A program made the translations under genes and the position numbers. A model generated the notes under the pieces. The model ran no database searches. It worked only from the letters and a program-made list of their open reading frames with translations, and was not told the origin of the DNA. Below are positions 8,035 to 15,580 of a stretch of DNA of 64,000 nucleotides, one piece after another; within the stretch, counting starts at the first letter, position 1; every line of letters starts with the position of its first letter. This DNA is from an uncultured Verrucomicrobiota bacterium (GTDB taxonomy: Bacteria; Verrucomicrobiota; Kiritimatiellia; Kiritimatiellales; Tichowtungiaceae), in assembly GCA_903826865.1 (NCBI GenBank), contig CAIKGD010000027.1, forward strand, positions 37,873 through 101,872, given 5' to 3'.

Positions 8035-8068
8035 CCTCGCAGAAATCACTTCTGCGGGGCTTTTCTGT
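8035..8068 (+). terminator. Intrinsic terminator after the small basic gene
   Basis: CCTCGCAGAA (8035-8044) pairs over ten positions with TTCTGCGGGG (8050-8059), followed by CTTTTCTGTTT. Confidence 0.85.
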
Positions 8069-8141
8069 TTCGGCTTAAAGGCTGAGGATAGTTCGATTTG
8101 GTATTTCACATTTCATCATTCATCTTTCATAGTTCGTCCCC

Positions 8142-8735
8142 ATGATTACTTTTCTGGAAGGCACTCTCGAAGAAAAACAGCCCGGACGCGCTGTGGTGAA
8201 CGTCGGCGGGGTCGGTTATGAAGTGCTCGTTCCGCTCTGCAGTTTCGACCGCCTGCCGCCCGAGGGCGCAAAAACCCGTATTCTGATCTATCACCACATC
8301 ACCGAAGTTTCGCAGGCGCTTTTCGGCTTTGCCACGGCTGAAGAACGCCGGATGTTCACGCTTTTGCTCAGCGTCAGCGGGGTCGGTCCGAAAATTGCCG
8401 TCAGCGCACTCTCCGGTCTCTCCGCCCGCGAACTGAAAACCGCGCTGATTGAAAGCGACGTCAAACGGCTCTCCTCCATCTCCGGCATCGGTAAAAAAAC
8501 CGCCGAGCGCATCATTGTCGAACTGCGCGATAAATTTTCGGCCGGCGAGGCGCTTGAAACGCTGGCAGGAGCCGACGATCAGCCGATTGGCGACAGCCGC
8601 CTGCGCGACGCCGCGCTCGCCCTCATCTCTCTCGGCTACAAACAGGACGACGCCCGCAAAATGGTTAAGGCGCTCAAGCTGGAAACTTCGACTTCGGTGG
8701 AAGAGCTGATCCGAATGGCGTTAACCGGGAGATAG
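8142..8735 (+). CDS. ruvA: Holliday junction DNA helicase subunit RuvA
   Basis: Binds four-way DNA junctions as a tetramer and loads the RuvB motor for branch migration. The 197-residue protein has the N-terminal OB-fold (MITFLEGTLEE), helix-hairpin-helix motifs (LSVSGVGPKIAVSALSG and LSSISGIGKKTAERIIVELR) and the C-terminal domain III that contacts RuvB (SLGYKQDDARKMVKAL to LIRMALTGR). ruvA is usually next to ruvB; here about 5.4 kb of accessory genes separate them. A second, broken copy of the ruvA 3' end lies at 10250-10349. Confidence 0.96.
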   Translation: MITFLEGTLEEKQPGRAVVNVGGVGYEVLVPLCSFDRLPPEGAKTRILIYHHITEVSQALFGFATAEERRMFTLLLSVSGVGPKIAVSALSGLSARELKTALIESDVKRLSSISGIGKKTAERIIVELRDKFSAGEALETLAGADDQPIGDSRLRDAALALISLGYKQDDARKMVKALKLETSTSVEELIRMALTGR

Positions 8736-8789
8736 GAAATGGGCTTCACAAAATTACTAGATTACGGGCAGATGCAGGAAAGATGAATT

Positions 8790-10217
8790 ATGTCCGTGAA
8801 GAGAACAGTTCTTTCATTGCTGGGATTTACTGCAGGACTTGTTTCGAATGCAGAAGTCCAGCCGAAAAAGCCGGATGTCTTTCTGATTACCGCCGACGAC
8901 CTCGGACTTCAGTTAGGGTGTTACGGCGATCACACAGTTCCAACACCGCATCTGGATGCCTTTGCAGCCGGTTCGGTTAAATTTACACGCGCATATGTTG
9001 CTTCTGCCAGTTGCAGTCCTTCCCGGTCAGCCATTTTAACGGGATTGTATCCGCATCAAAACGGGCAGCTCGGGCTGGTGAACAACTATTCGATGAAGGC
9101 CGGTTTGCCGAATCTTACAGTCTGGATGAAGCAGAACGGCTACTTTACAGCCATTCTCGGTAAGCTGCATGTTCTGCCGGAGAGCGATTTCCTGTTTGAT
9201 CAGGCGACTATGACACCTGCCCAAGTGACGAGGGATGTACGAAAAATGGCCGAAACTGCGGCAGATCTCTGCAGGCAGTCGGCTGAGCGTCCCGCCTTTC
9301 TCTATATCAACTATTTTGATCCGCATGAAATTGCCGGCGAGCCGACCGGCTTCACCAGCCAGTTCAAAGGGATTCCGGAGCATGTTCTGGCTCCGTCCAA
9401 TGCCCCGGCATTTCCTTTTACGGGATTCACGGCGCCCGAAATTCAGATAAAAACCGCCGGATACTATAACAGCGTTGCCCGTCTGGATGCCGGAATCGGA
9501 ATGCTGATTGATACGTTGAAAGCGCAGCACCGCTGGGATGATGCGCTGGTTATTTTTATCGGAGACAACGGCCCTCCGTTTACCCGCGCGAAAACCACCT
9601 GCTATGAAGGCGGGCTTCATGTCCCGATGATCGTCAAATTCCCCGGCAACCGGTACGGCGGAACCGTGGAAGAGGCTTTAACCTCCGCTGTGGACATTGT
9701 TCCGACGATTCTCCGGACGATCAGAGCCGATGTACCGGAAAATCTTCCGGGCATTGATCTCGGTGCGCTGCTGGGCGGCGACCGGTCATTGGAGCGCCGG
9801 CATGTTTTCGGGGAATTCTCTGCCCATCTGGCAAAACATTTTTATCCCAGACGCTCTGTTTCCGACGGACGCTATAAACTGGTTTACAACCTTCAGTACA
9901 CCCGGCCTAATCCGCTTCCGCAGCAGCAGGACGGTGCGGCTGACATTGCAGAAAAAATGACTGTTCCGGCGATGGCACTTAAAGCACTGGAACGATTGAA
10001 AAACTCGCCGGAGTACGAGTTGTACGACCTGAAAAAAGATCCATGGGAGTTTGATGATTTATCCGCTCAGCCCGAATACGAGCCGATTCTGAAGACGCTT
10101 AAAATGCAAATTCAGCAGTGGCGGAAGCAGACAGACGATCCGGTTACGGCACAGACGGTATTCGCTGAATTCGAAAAACAGCCGGAAAAACCTAAAGGAG
10201 ACGGCAAGGTACAGTAG
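8790..10217 (+). CDS. S1-family sulfatase (arylsulfatase A-like)
   Basis: Exported sulfate-ester hydrolase of 475 residues. A signal peptide (MSVKRTVLSLLGFTAGLVSNA) is followed by the metal-binding DVFLITADDLG. The C-x-P-S-R motif CSPSRSAILTG has its Cys at residue 75, which a radical SAM maturase or formylglycine enzyme must convert to formylglycine. IFIGDNGPPF is the second metal site. The C-terminal ELYDLKKDPWEFDDLS is typical of sulfatases acting on carbohydrate sulfates. AGGAAAG precedes the ATG. The gene lies between the true ruvA end and a duplicated ruvA tail, so it looks like inserted cargo. Confidence 0.93.
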   Translation: MSVKRTVLSLLGFTAGLVSNAEVQPKKPDVFLITADDLGLQLGCYGDHTVPTPHLDAFAAGSVKFTRAYVASASCSPSRSAILTGLYPHQNGQLGLVNNYSMKAGLPNLTVWMKQNGYFTAILGKLHVLPESDFLFDQATMTPAQVTRDVRKMAETAADLCRQSAERPAFLYINYFDPHEIAGEPTGFTSQFKGIPEHVLAPSNAPAFPFTGFTAPEIQIKTAGYYNSVARLDAGIGMLIDTLKAQHRWDDALVIFIGDNGPPFTRAKTTCYEGGLHVPMIVKFPGNRYGGTVEEALTSAVDIVPTILRTIRADVPENLPGIDLGALLGGDRSLERRHVFGEFSAHLAKHFYPRRSVSDGRYKLVYNLQYTRPNPLPQQQDGAADIAEKMTVPAMALKALERLKNSPEYELYDLKKDPWEFDDLSAQPEYEPILKTLKMQIQQWRKQTDDPVTAQTVFAEFEKQPEKPKGDGKVQ

Positions 10218-10249
10218 TCGGCACTGTAAAAGTCATTTGAACCAATGGG

Positions 10250-10349
10250 TACAAGCAGGACGACGCCCGCAAAATGGTTAAAGCACTTCAAACAGGAAGC
10301 GACAACCTCCGTTGAAGATATTGTTCGCATGGCGTTAACGGGAAGATAA
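10250..10349 (+). pseudogene. Duplicated, frameshifted ruvA 3' end
   Basis: A 100-base stretch matches the last 99 bases of ruvA (8637-8735). The first 38 bases differ at only about three positions (YKQDDARKMVKAL is readable), then after a frame change the end reads SVEDIVRMALTGR and stop, against SVEELIRMALTGR in ruvA. It has no start and cannot encode RuvA. The later part is clearly diverged, so it is not a recent exact duplication. It may come from a related strain or have decayed. With ruvA it brackets the sulfatase as a direct repeat. Confidence 0.88.
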
Positions 10350-10366
10350 CGCGGGAAAAGAAAAAG

Positions 10367-10381
10367 TTCCAACCATTGGAA
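10367..10381. repeat. TTCCAACCATTGGAA palindrome
   Basis: Member of the dispersed TTCCAACC-TTGGAA family, between the ruvA relic and the beta-helix gene. Confidence 0.5.
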
Positions 10382-10446
10382 AATCAGGAATCAGCAAATT
10401 TTAAAATTCATTGACGGATCCCTGACGCCCCTTTTGGAGATAAGAT

Positions 10447-12660
10447 ATGAGCGCACTGTTGTTTATGGCGGCGTTTGGTTTCTCTCTGTTGCACGGAGAA
10501 ATTGACCCGGTGGAAATCCATGTTCCGTCCGGCGCAGATTTGCACGCAATGCGCGATCAGGTGCGCACCTTGAACACCACAATGACCAACGACATCGTGG
10601 TCTATCTCGCGGACGGAACCTATGTACTCACCAACACGCTGGAGTTTACGTCACAGGATTCGGCGACAGGAGGCCATCGCATCATCTGGCGCAACGAGCC
10701 GGGCACGCGTCCATGCATCAGCGGCGGGCAGGTAATCACCGGATGGATCGAGCAGGGGGGCGATATTGTAACTGCACCTGTTCCGGCGGGTTCGCGGTTC
10801 CGGCAACTGTATGTGAATGGCCTGAAAGCGGAGCGGGCCGAATATTTGAACGGAATCGGAAACTGGGCGCGGGTGCAATACGATGCGGCCAACAAGCGCT
10901 GCTACATGACTCAACCTTATGCGACGAGCAAAGGAATCACCACGGGTTCTTCTTGGGCGACAAACACCAACGTGGAAATCAATCTGGGAGAAACATTTAG
11001 GACGCATCAGTTGAAGCTGAAAAGCATCACAACCGATTTTACGAACACATACCTGAATATTGCCGAGCCGGCGGCGACATTTCTGGGCAGTGATTTCGGG
11101 AACAACGGTTCTGGCGTGTACTACCCGTACGACATCTATTTTGAGAACGCGCTGGAATTCGTGACCGATCCCGGCGAGTGGTACCTGAGCGAGGCTGGTA
11201 ACACGGTGTATTACAAGTTGAACGCAGGTGAGACGGTAGCCAGTATCAGTGCGGTTGCGCCGGTGCTTCAGCATCTGGTGCGCATTGACGGGGCGAACGA
11301 CCTGCAGTTTTTCGGCCTTTGCTTTGAGCACAGCACTTGGCTTGAGCCGAGTGACAACGGACTGGTTTCCTATCAGAATCTCTGTAGCGGAGATGCCAAC
11401 GTTCCCATTCCGGCAGCAATCGATATCCGCAACAGCCGGAACATCCAGTTTGAACGCAACATCATCCGCTACACCGGAGGCACGGGCATCATGGCTTGGG
11501 ATGAGAGTGTTCTGTACCTGTCTCTGCTCGGCAACTGCTTCTATGAAACCGCTGCGGCAGCCTTGCAGCTCGGAAATGATGACAAACGGAACACAACCGT
11601 GATCACGAGCGGATTATACCAGCCCTCCGTTTGTGAAAACTCATTTGTACGTTGCGGAATGCAATACTCCACGACGGCGGTGTTCGGCACCTACCCGTAT
11701 CAGCTGGCATTCCGGCACAACACGATCAGTACCAACAATGGCATGGCCCTCAATATTGGCTGGGGCTCGAACAACACGAAGGACTTGATCTATCGGCCGC
11801 TTGTCGAATACAACAAATTTGACAGTTGCGCGCAGGAAGCCACCGATGCTGCCGTTTACCACACGAGAAATCCTGTTTATGGATCATGCGTATCCAGAAA
11901 CTGGTTCAACAACTCGGTTAAGGTCGTTAGCGGACGAATACGGGGTCGGTATTCCAACACGTTCAATGACCCAAAATTCGGAAACATCTATCATGATAAC
12001 GATGCGCAGCATAATAACTTTGTGGGAAACCTGCATACTGGGTTTTCGCTGAATGGTTTTGCAGGACGTCTTGATGGGTTGTTTATCGGTCTGGCGCCAG
12101 GAGAACCAAACTACATCGTGGACTGCGATTCCGCAGACGATACGAATATGGTGATGGCTCTTGCCGGGTCGACTGCGGCTTATGCAGATATGCGGGGGTA
12201 TGCGCTATCCGGCAGCCCCGGAGGTTCTCTAGATCCTTCGCCCCACCGGTATGCGGCTTTTTTGGTGGATGACCGGGATCCCCAGCGTACCGATGAAAGG
12301 GGAAATATAACAAAACTTACCTATACCGGAACATGGATCGAGACCGGTTCCGGCGGCACCGATCAGGCAGGGGGAGGATATTTGGACACCTATACGTCCG
12401 CCACGGCCAACGGTGCCAAGGCCGCGCTGACCTTTACCGGTACCGGGACAGCGATTTTCGGGCCCAAATCGGCGGAGCAGGGGCAAGTCGAAGTGCGCAT
12501 CGATGGCGTTTTGGTTCAAACGCTCAATCTTCAAGGGAGCGGCTTGTTTCAGCAGGTGTGGTACCAGACCTGCGGATTGGTCTGCGGCCAACACCAGGTC
12601 GAGCTGACCAAGATCAGCGGAACAAAATTGAGCGTGGATGGGTTTATTGTGTTTCAATAA
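10447..12660 (+). CDS. Right-handed parallel beta-helix protein (GH141-like)
   Basis: Secreted protein of 737 residues. After a short signal (SALLFMAAFGFSLLHG) comes a region like the N-terminus of GH141-type proteins: IVVYLADGTYVLTNTLEFTS and HRIIWRNEPGTRPCISGG, then LYVNGLKAERAEY. The middle is a right-handed parallel beta-helix (repeating short strands such as IDIRNSRNIQFERNIIRYTG). The last about 110 residues form a separate beta-sandwich-like module (ALTFTGTGTAIFGPKSAEQG). GH141 members include fucosidase and xylanase activities, so glycan cleavage is a reasonable inference, substrate unknown. It sits downstream of a sulfatase on the same strand. Confidence 0.75.
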   Translation: MSALLFMAAFGFSLLHGEIDPVEIHVPSGADLHAMRDQVRTLNTTMTNDIVVYLADGTYVLTNTLEFTSQDSATGGHRIIWRNEPGTRPCISGGQVITGWIEQGGDIVTAPVPAGSRFRQLYVNGLKAERAEYLNGIGNWARVQYDAANKRCYMTQPYATSKGITTGSSWATNTNVEINLGETFRTHQLKLKSITTDFTNTYLNIAEPAATFLGSDFGNNGSGVYYPYDIYFENALEFVTDPGEWYLSEAGNTVYYKLNAGETVASISAVAPVLQHLVRIDGANDLQFFGLCFEHSTWLEPSDNGLVSYQNLCSGDANVPIPAAIDIRNSRNIQFERNIIRYTGGTGIMAWDESVLYLSLLGNCFYETAAAALQLGNDDKRNTTVITSGLYQPSVCENSFVRCGMQYSTTAVFGTYPYQLAFRHNTISTNNGMALNIGWGSNNTKDLIYRPLVEYNKFDSCAQEATDAAVYHTRNPVYGSCVSRNWFNNSVKVVSGRIRGRYSNTFNDPKFGNIYHDNDAQHNNFVGNLHTGFSLNGFAGRLDGLFIGLAPGEPNYIVDCDSADDTNMVMALAGSTAAYADMRGYALSGSPGGSLDPSPHRYAAFLVDDRDPQRTDERGNITKLTYTGTWIETGSGGTDQAGGGYLDTYTSATANGAKAALTFTGTGTAIFGPKSAEQGQVEVRIDGVLVQTLNLQGSGLFQQVWYQTCGLVCGQHQVELTKISGTKLSVDGFIVFQ

Positions 12661-12738
12661 GAAAAGATCGCCGAAAGATGAAGACAAGGGATTCTATAAT
12701 TAATAATTTCGCCTCTCTCCTGCGGGGCGTTTCTTTCG

Positions 12739-12846
12739 GAGAATACCGATAAGCACTTCAGAATACTTCAGGTACAATGGCTGGAAATGGGGAGGGAGTC
12801 CGACTGTTTGGCAGGTGGATTTGAGCGAACAGGGTGAATGGATATG
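12739..12846 (+). other. Possible C-terminal coding relic
   Basis: One frame reads without a break to a stop at 12844-12846 through SEYFRYNGWKWGGSPTVWQ and VDLSEQGEWI. It looks like the C-terminal end of a lost protein, but I cannot name the family, and 30-odd codons could be open by chance. The rest of the 12661-12843 gap shows only a weak hairpin with a T-rich tail near 12710-12740. Confidence 0.25.
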
Positions 12847-13680
12847 AAAACCGAACGATCACTGGTGGCTTTTGAGGATCATAAAATCCGGCGGGTTTAT
12901 GACGAGAAGTCGGAGACCTGGTTTTTTTCCGTGGTGGATGTGGTTGCCGCTTTAACGGGCAGCGTGAATTCCCGGGATTACTGGTTTAAGATGAAAACCA
13001 GAGTCAAAACCGAGGACGGATTTGAGTTGTCGACAATTTGTCGACAACTGAAGCTTATATCTTCTGACGGAAAGAGATACGCCACGGATTGCGCGGATGT
13101 TCAAGGTCTTTTCCGGATCATTCAGTCCATTCCTTCGCCCAAAGCGGAACCGATCAAGCTCTGGCTCGCTAAAGTGGGTTACGAACGGATTCAGGATATG
13201 AGCGATCCGGCGCGGTCGCTGGATCGCGCCCGGGAATTCTGGAAGCAGCACGGACGGAGCGAGAAGTGGATTCAGCAGCGGATGACGGGACAGGAAACCC
13301 GCAATAAGCTGACGGATTACTGGAAAGAGCATGAGGTCAAAGGCGAGGACGAATACGCGATTCTGACCAATATCATTCATCAGGAATGGAGCGGAGTTTC
13401 GGTTAAAAAGCATAAGCAGCTCAAGGAGCTCAAAAGCCAGAACCTGCGCGACCATATGAGCGAAGCGGAGCTGATTTTTACCGCCCTTGCTGAGCTTTCC
13501 ACCCGCCAGATTGCTGAGAGTGTTGAGGCAACCGGCCTGATCGAAAATTCCGAAGCAGGCAAAAAAGGCGGGAAGATCGCCAAAAATGCGCGTCTTGCGC
13601 TGGAGCAGAAAACCGGTCGGAGCGTGGTGACCGGCGAAAACTTCCTGCCGCCGGCATCTGGAAAGAAGAAGCTGAAATAA
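12844..13680 (+). CDS. Bro-N domain protein (phage antirepressor-like)
   Basis: Protein of about 278 residues. The N-terminal 110 residues are a BRO family N-terminal DNA-binding domain (IRRVYDEKSETWFFSVVDVV, then SRDYWFKMK, LKLISSDGKRYATDCADVQG and IQSIPSPKAEPIKLWLAKVG). The C-terminal half is charged and helical (WKEHEVKGEDEYAILTNIIH) and ends in a basic tail. Such chromosomal genes are thought to derive from phage antirepressors; their role is unclear. AGGG sits nine bases before ATG 12844; an ATG at 12838 directly abuts it and is less likely. It is part of the accessory block splitting ruvA and ruvB. Confidence 0.8.
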   Translation: MKTERSLVAFEDHKIRRVYDEKSETWFFSVVDVVAALTGSVNSRDYWFKMKTRVKTEDGFELSTICRQLKLISSDGKRYATDCADVQGLFRIIQSIPSPKAEPIKLWLAKVGYERIQDMSDPARSLDRAREFWKQHGRSEKWIQQRMTGQETRNKLTDYWKEHEVKGEDEYAILTNIIHQEWSGVSVKKHKQLKELKSQNLRDHMSEAELIFTALAELSTRQIAESVEATGLIENSEAGKKGGKIAKNARLALEQKTGRSVVTGENFLPPASGKKKLK

Positions 13681-13681
13681 G

Positions 13682-13728
13682 GGGCAGAGATACAGAGGCA
13701 CATAGGCACAAAGGGGCAGAGGGATAAG
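13682..13728 (+). repeat. Six degenerate tandem octamers (left arm)
   Basis: Consecutive eight-base units GGGCAGAG, ATACAGAG, GCACATAG, GCACAAAG, GGGCAGAG and GGATAAGA run directly between the Bro-N stop and the start of the four-helix-bundle gene. The same units in inverted orientation follow that gene at 14092-14115. Confidence 0.7.
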
Positions 13729-14091
13729 ATGGGGGAGATAAAAACATATCGGGATCTGATAGTTTGGCAAAAGGCGATGGCTCTTGTTACGGCTGTGTAT
13801 CGTTGCGCCGGGCAGTTTCCAACGTCTGAAGTGTACGGATTGATTCCTCAGTTGCAGCGTTGTGCAGTCTCTATTCCAAGTAATATTGCGGAAGGATATG
13901 GTCGGCGTTCTACCGGTGACTACCGTAGGTTTCTTCAGATTTCAATGGGCTCGGTGTTTGAATTACAAACGCAGCTTGAGATCGCGCGTAATCTGGACTA
14001 TCTAACCCAACAGCGATTTGAAGAACTTTACGGACAAAGCAGGGAAGTCGAACGAATGCTCAGCAGTCTGATTGCCAAACTGAAAGATTAA
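13729..14091 (+). CDS. Four helix bundle protein (23S rRNA intervening-sequence/S23 family)
   Basis: A 120-residue all-helical protein with the family hallmarks [60 protein letters not shown] and ELQTQLEIA. Relatives are encoded by intervening sequences inside 23S rRNA genes and as free-standing chromosomal cassettes; the accessory (Avd) subunits of diversity-generating retroelements share the fold. Function is unsettled. Here it is framed by inverted octamer repeats and inserted just before ruvB. No reverse transcriptase is nearby. Confidence 0.88.
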   Translation: MGEIKTYRDLIVWQKAMALVTAVYRCAGQFPTSEVYGLIPQLQRCAVSIPSNIAEGYGRRSTGDYRRFLQISMGSVFELQTQLEIARNLDYLTQQRFEELYGQSREVERMLSSLIAKLKD

Positions 14092-14115
14092 CTTTGCCCC
14101 TATGTGCCAGATCCC
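14092..14115 (-). repeat. Inverted octamer repeats (right arm)
   Basis: CTTTGCCC, CTATGTGC and CAGATCCC are the complements of GGGCAAAG, GCACATAG and GGGATCTG, matching the octamer units at 13682-13728. The arms could pair at 14 of 16 positions (GCACATAG-GCACAAAG with the GCACATAG-GGGCAAAG complement), folding the four-helix-bundle gene into one large loop. Confidence 0.65.
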
Positions 14116-14129
14116 TTAGGAACTTCTCT

Positions 14130-15140
14130 ATGGAACACACAGTCACCACACTGAACCGCCCCGACAAGGACTTCGACATCAAGCTGCGTCCATCGCGGTT
14201 TGCCGATTTCACCGGTCAGGATAAAATCAAAGAGCGGCTCGAACTCTTTGTTCAGGCAGCTAAAGCGCGCAACGACGTACTCGACCACGCCCTGCTTTCC
14301 GGTCCGCCTGGCCTCGGCAAAACCACGCTGGCCTACATCATTGCCGAAGCGATGGGCGCCAATATCAAATGCACTTCCGGGCCGGTCATTGACAAGCCTG
14401 GCGATCTGGCCGGACTGCTGACCAGCCTGGAGCGCGGCGACTTTCTTTTCATCGACGAAATCCATCGTATGCAGAAATCGGTCGAAGAATATCTCTATTC
14501 CGCGATGGAAGATTTCGTCATCGATATTGTCATTGACCAGGGGCCGAACGCCCGCTCCGTACGGCTGAACATCCAGCCTTTCACGCTGATCGGCGCAACG
14601 ACCCGCAGCGGACTGCTTTCCGCCCCGATGCGCTCGCGCTTCGGCCTCGTCAACCGGCTCGACTATTACGACGCCGCGACGCTCAAGAAAATCATCGAGC
14701 GCTCTGCACGCATTCTGAATGTCGATATTGAACCGGACGGCGCACTCGAAATCGCCCGCCGTTCACGCGGTACGCCGCGCATTGCCAATAACCTGCTGCG
14801 GCGCGCCCGTGACTATGCGCAGATCAAGGCAGGCAACGTCATTACCGCCGAAGTCGCTGCGAAAGCGCTGGCTTTGCTCGAAATTGACGAAAGCGGCCTC
14901 GACGAAATGGATAAGCGGATACTGCAAACGATCATCGAAAAATTCGGCGGCGGGCCGGTCGGCATCAGTTCGCTGGCCGTTTCGGTCGGTGAAGAGGCCG
15001 ACACCATTGAAGAGGTTTATGAGCCGTACCTGATTCAGGAAGGATTTATCAAACGCACGCCGCAGGGCCGCGTCGTTCTGCCGCGCGGGTTCCAGCTGTT
15101 CGGTCTTGCTTCAGGCGGAACTCAGCAGAATTTCCTATAA
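14130..15140 (+). CDS. ruvB: Holliday junction branch migration ATPase RuvB
   Basis: Hexameric AAA+ motor that drives branch migration with RuvA. The 336-residue protein has [19 protein letters not shown], Walker [10 protein letters not shown], Walker B LFIDEIHR, sensor 1 IGATTRSG and the C-terminal winged helix ([32 protein letters not shown]). ATG 14130 has AGGAA upstream and gives the normal N-terminus; an in-frame upstream start lies inside the octamer repeats. It overlaps the next gene by one base (TAATG). Confidence 0.96.
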   Translation: MEHTVTTLNRPDKDFDIKLRPSRFADFTGQDKIKERLELFVQAAKARNDVLDHALLSGPPGLGKTTLAYIIAEAMGANIKCTSGPVIDKPGDLAGLLTSLERGDFLFIDEIHRMQKSVEEYLYSAMEDFVIDIVIDQGPNARSVRLNIQPFTLIGATTRSGLLSAPMRSRFGLVNRLDYYDAATLKKIIERSARILNVDIEPDGALEIARRSRGTPRIANNLLRRARDYAQIKAGNVITAEVAAKALALLEIDESGLDEMDKRILQTIIEKFGGGPVGISSLAVSVGEEADTIEEVYEPYLIQEGFIKRTPQGRVVLPRGFQLFGLASGGTQQNFL

Positions 15141-15541
15141 TGAAATTTATTACGCATTACGCATTACTCGTTATGTGCCTGCTTTTTCCAAGCATTGGAA
15201 AAGCAGTTGAAGGAGCCCGGCTGGTTTGCGATGCGCCGGTTTTTCAGTTTGGACGGGTGGATCAATCGGCCGTCATCACCAATGTTTTTGTCATCCGGAA
15301 TGAGGGCGACACCACGTTTGTCGCCGGAATGCCGCGCACCACCTGCAGCTGCACTAAAGTCCGGCTGAGCAAACGGATGATCGGGCCGGGCGAAACCGCC
15401 GGACTGACGGCGGTTTTCACGGCGGAGCGGCGGAGCGGCGAACAGAGAAAGACGATTTATCTGCCGGCATTCGATTCGGAGGCTCCGGCGATTACATTTT
15501 ATATGCAGGGATTTGTTGAACCGTCCGCCGAATCCCATTAA
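15140..15541 (+). CDS. DUF1573-like exported protein
   Basis: A 133-residue secreted protein. A signal peptide (ITHYALLVMCLLFPSIGKAV) precedes one immunoglobulin-like DUF1573 domain: VFQFGRVDQSAVITNVFVIR, the CSCT cysteine motif and IGPGETAGLTAVF. The ATG shares a base with the ruvB stop, so translation is probably coupled. The signal-peptide coding region contains a TTTTCCAA/TTGGAAAA palindrome (15183-15202). DUF1573 proteins are common in Bacteroidota and PVC bacteria; role unknown. Confidence 0.75.
   Translation: MKFITHYALLVMCLLFPSIGKAVEGARLVCDAPVFQFGRVDQSAVITNVFVIRNEGDTTFVAGMPRTTCSCTKVRLSKRMIGPGETAGLTAVFTAERRSGEQRKTIYLPAFDSEAPAITFYMQGFVEPSAESH
15183..15202. repeat. TTTTCCAA-GCA-TTGGAAAA palindrome inside a signal-peptide coding region
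   Basis: The palindrome is part of the dispersed TTCCAA/TTGGAA family, but here lies in coding sequence and encodes part of LLFPSIGKA. It shows the family tolerates coding positions. Confidence 0.45.
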
Positions 15542-15580
15542 AAAGGGCTCTCATTTTTAGAAATCGAAAGGAAAACGAAG

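Noticed and set aside
13682..13728. CRISPR-like tandem repeat
   Set aside because: The units are eight bases with no spacers and no cas genes. It is a degenerate tandem repeat, not a CRISPR array; no array was seen anywhere in the window.
13729..14091. Accessory (Avd) gene of a diversity-generating retroelement
   Set aside because: The protein fold is related, but there is no reverse transcriptase, template repeat or variable repeat nearby.
12838..14091. Prophage remnant between ruvA and ruvB
   Set aside because: Only a Bro-N protein is phage-like. No structural, integrase or lysis genes are present, and such genes occur singly in chromosomes.
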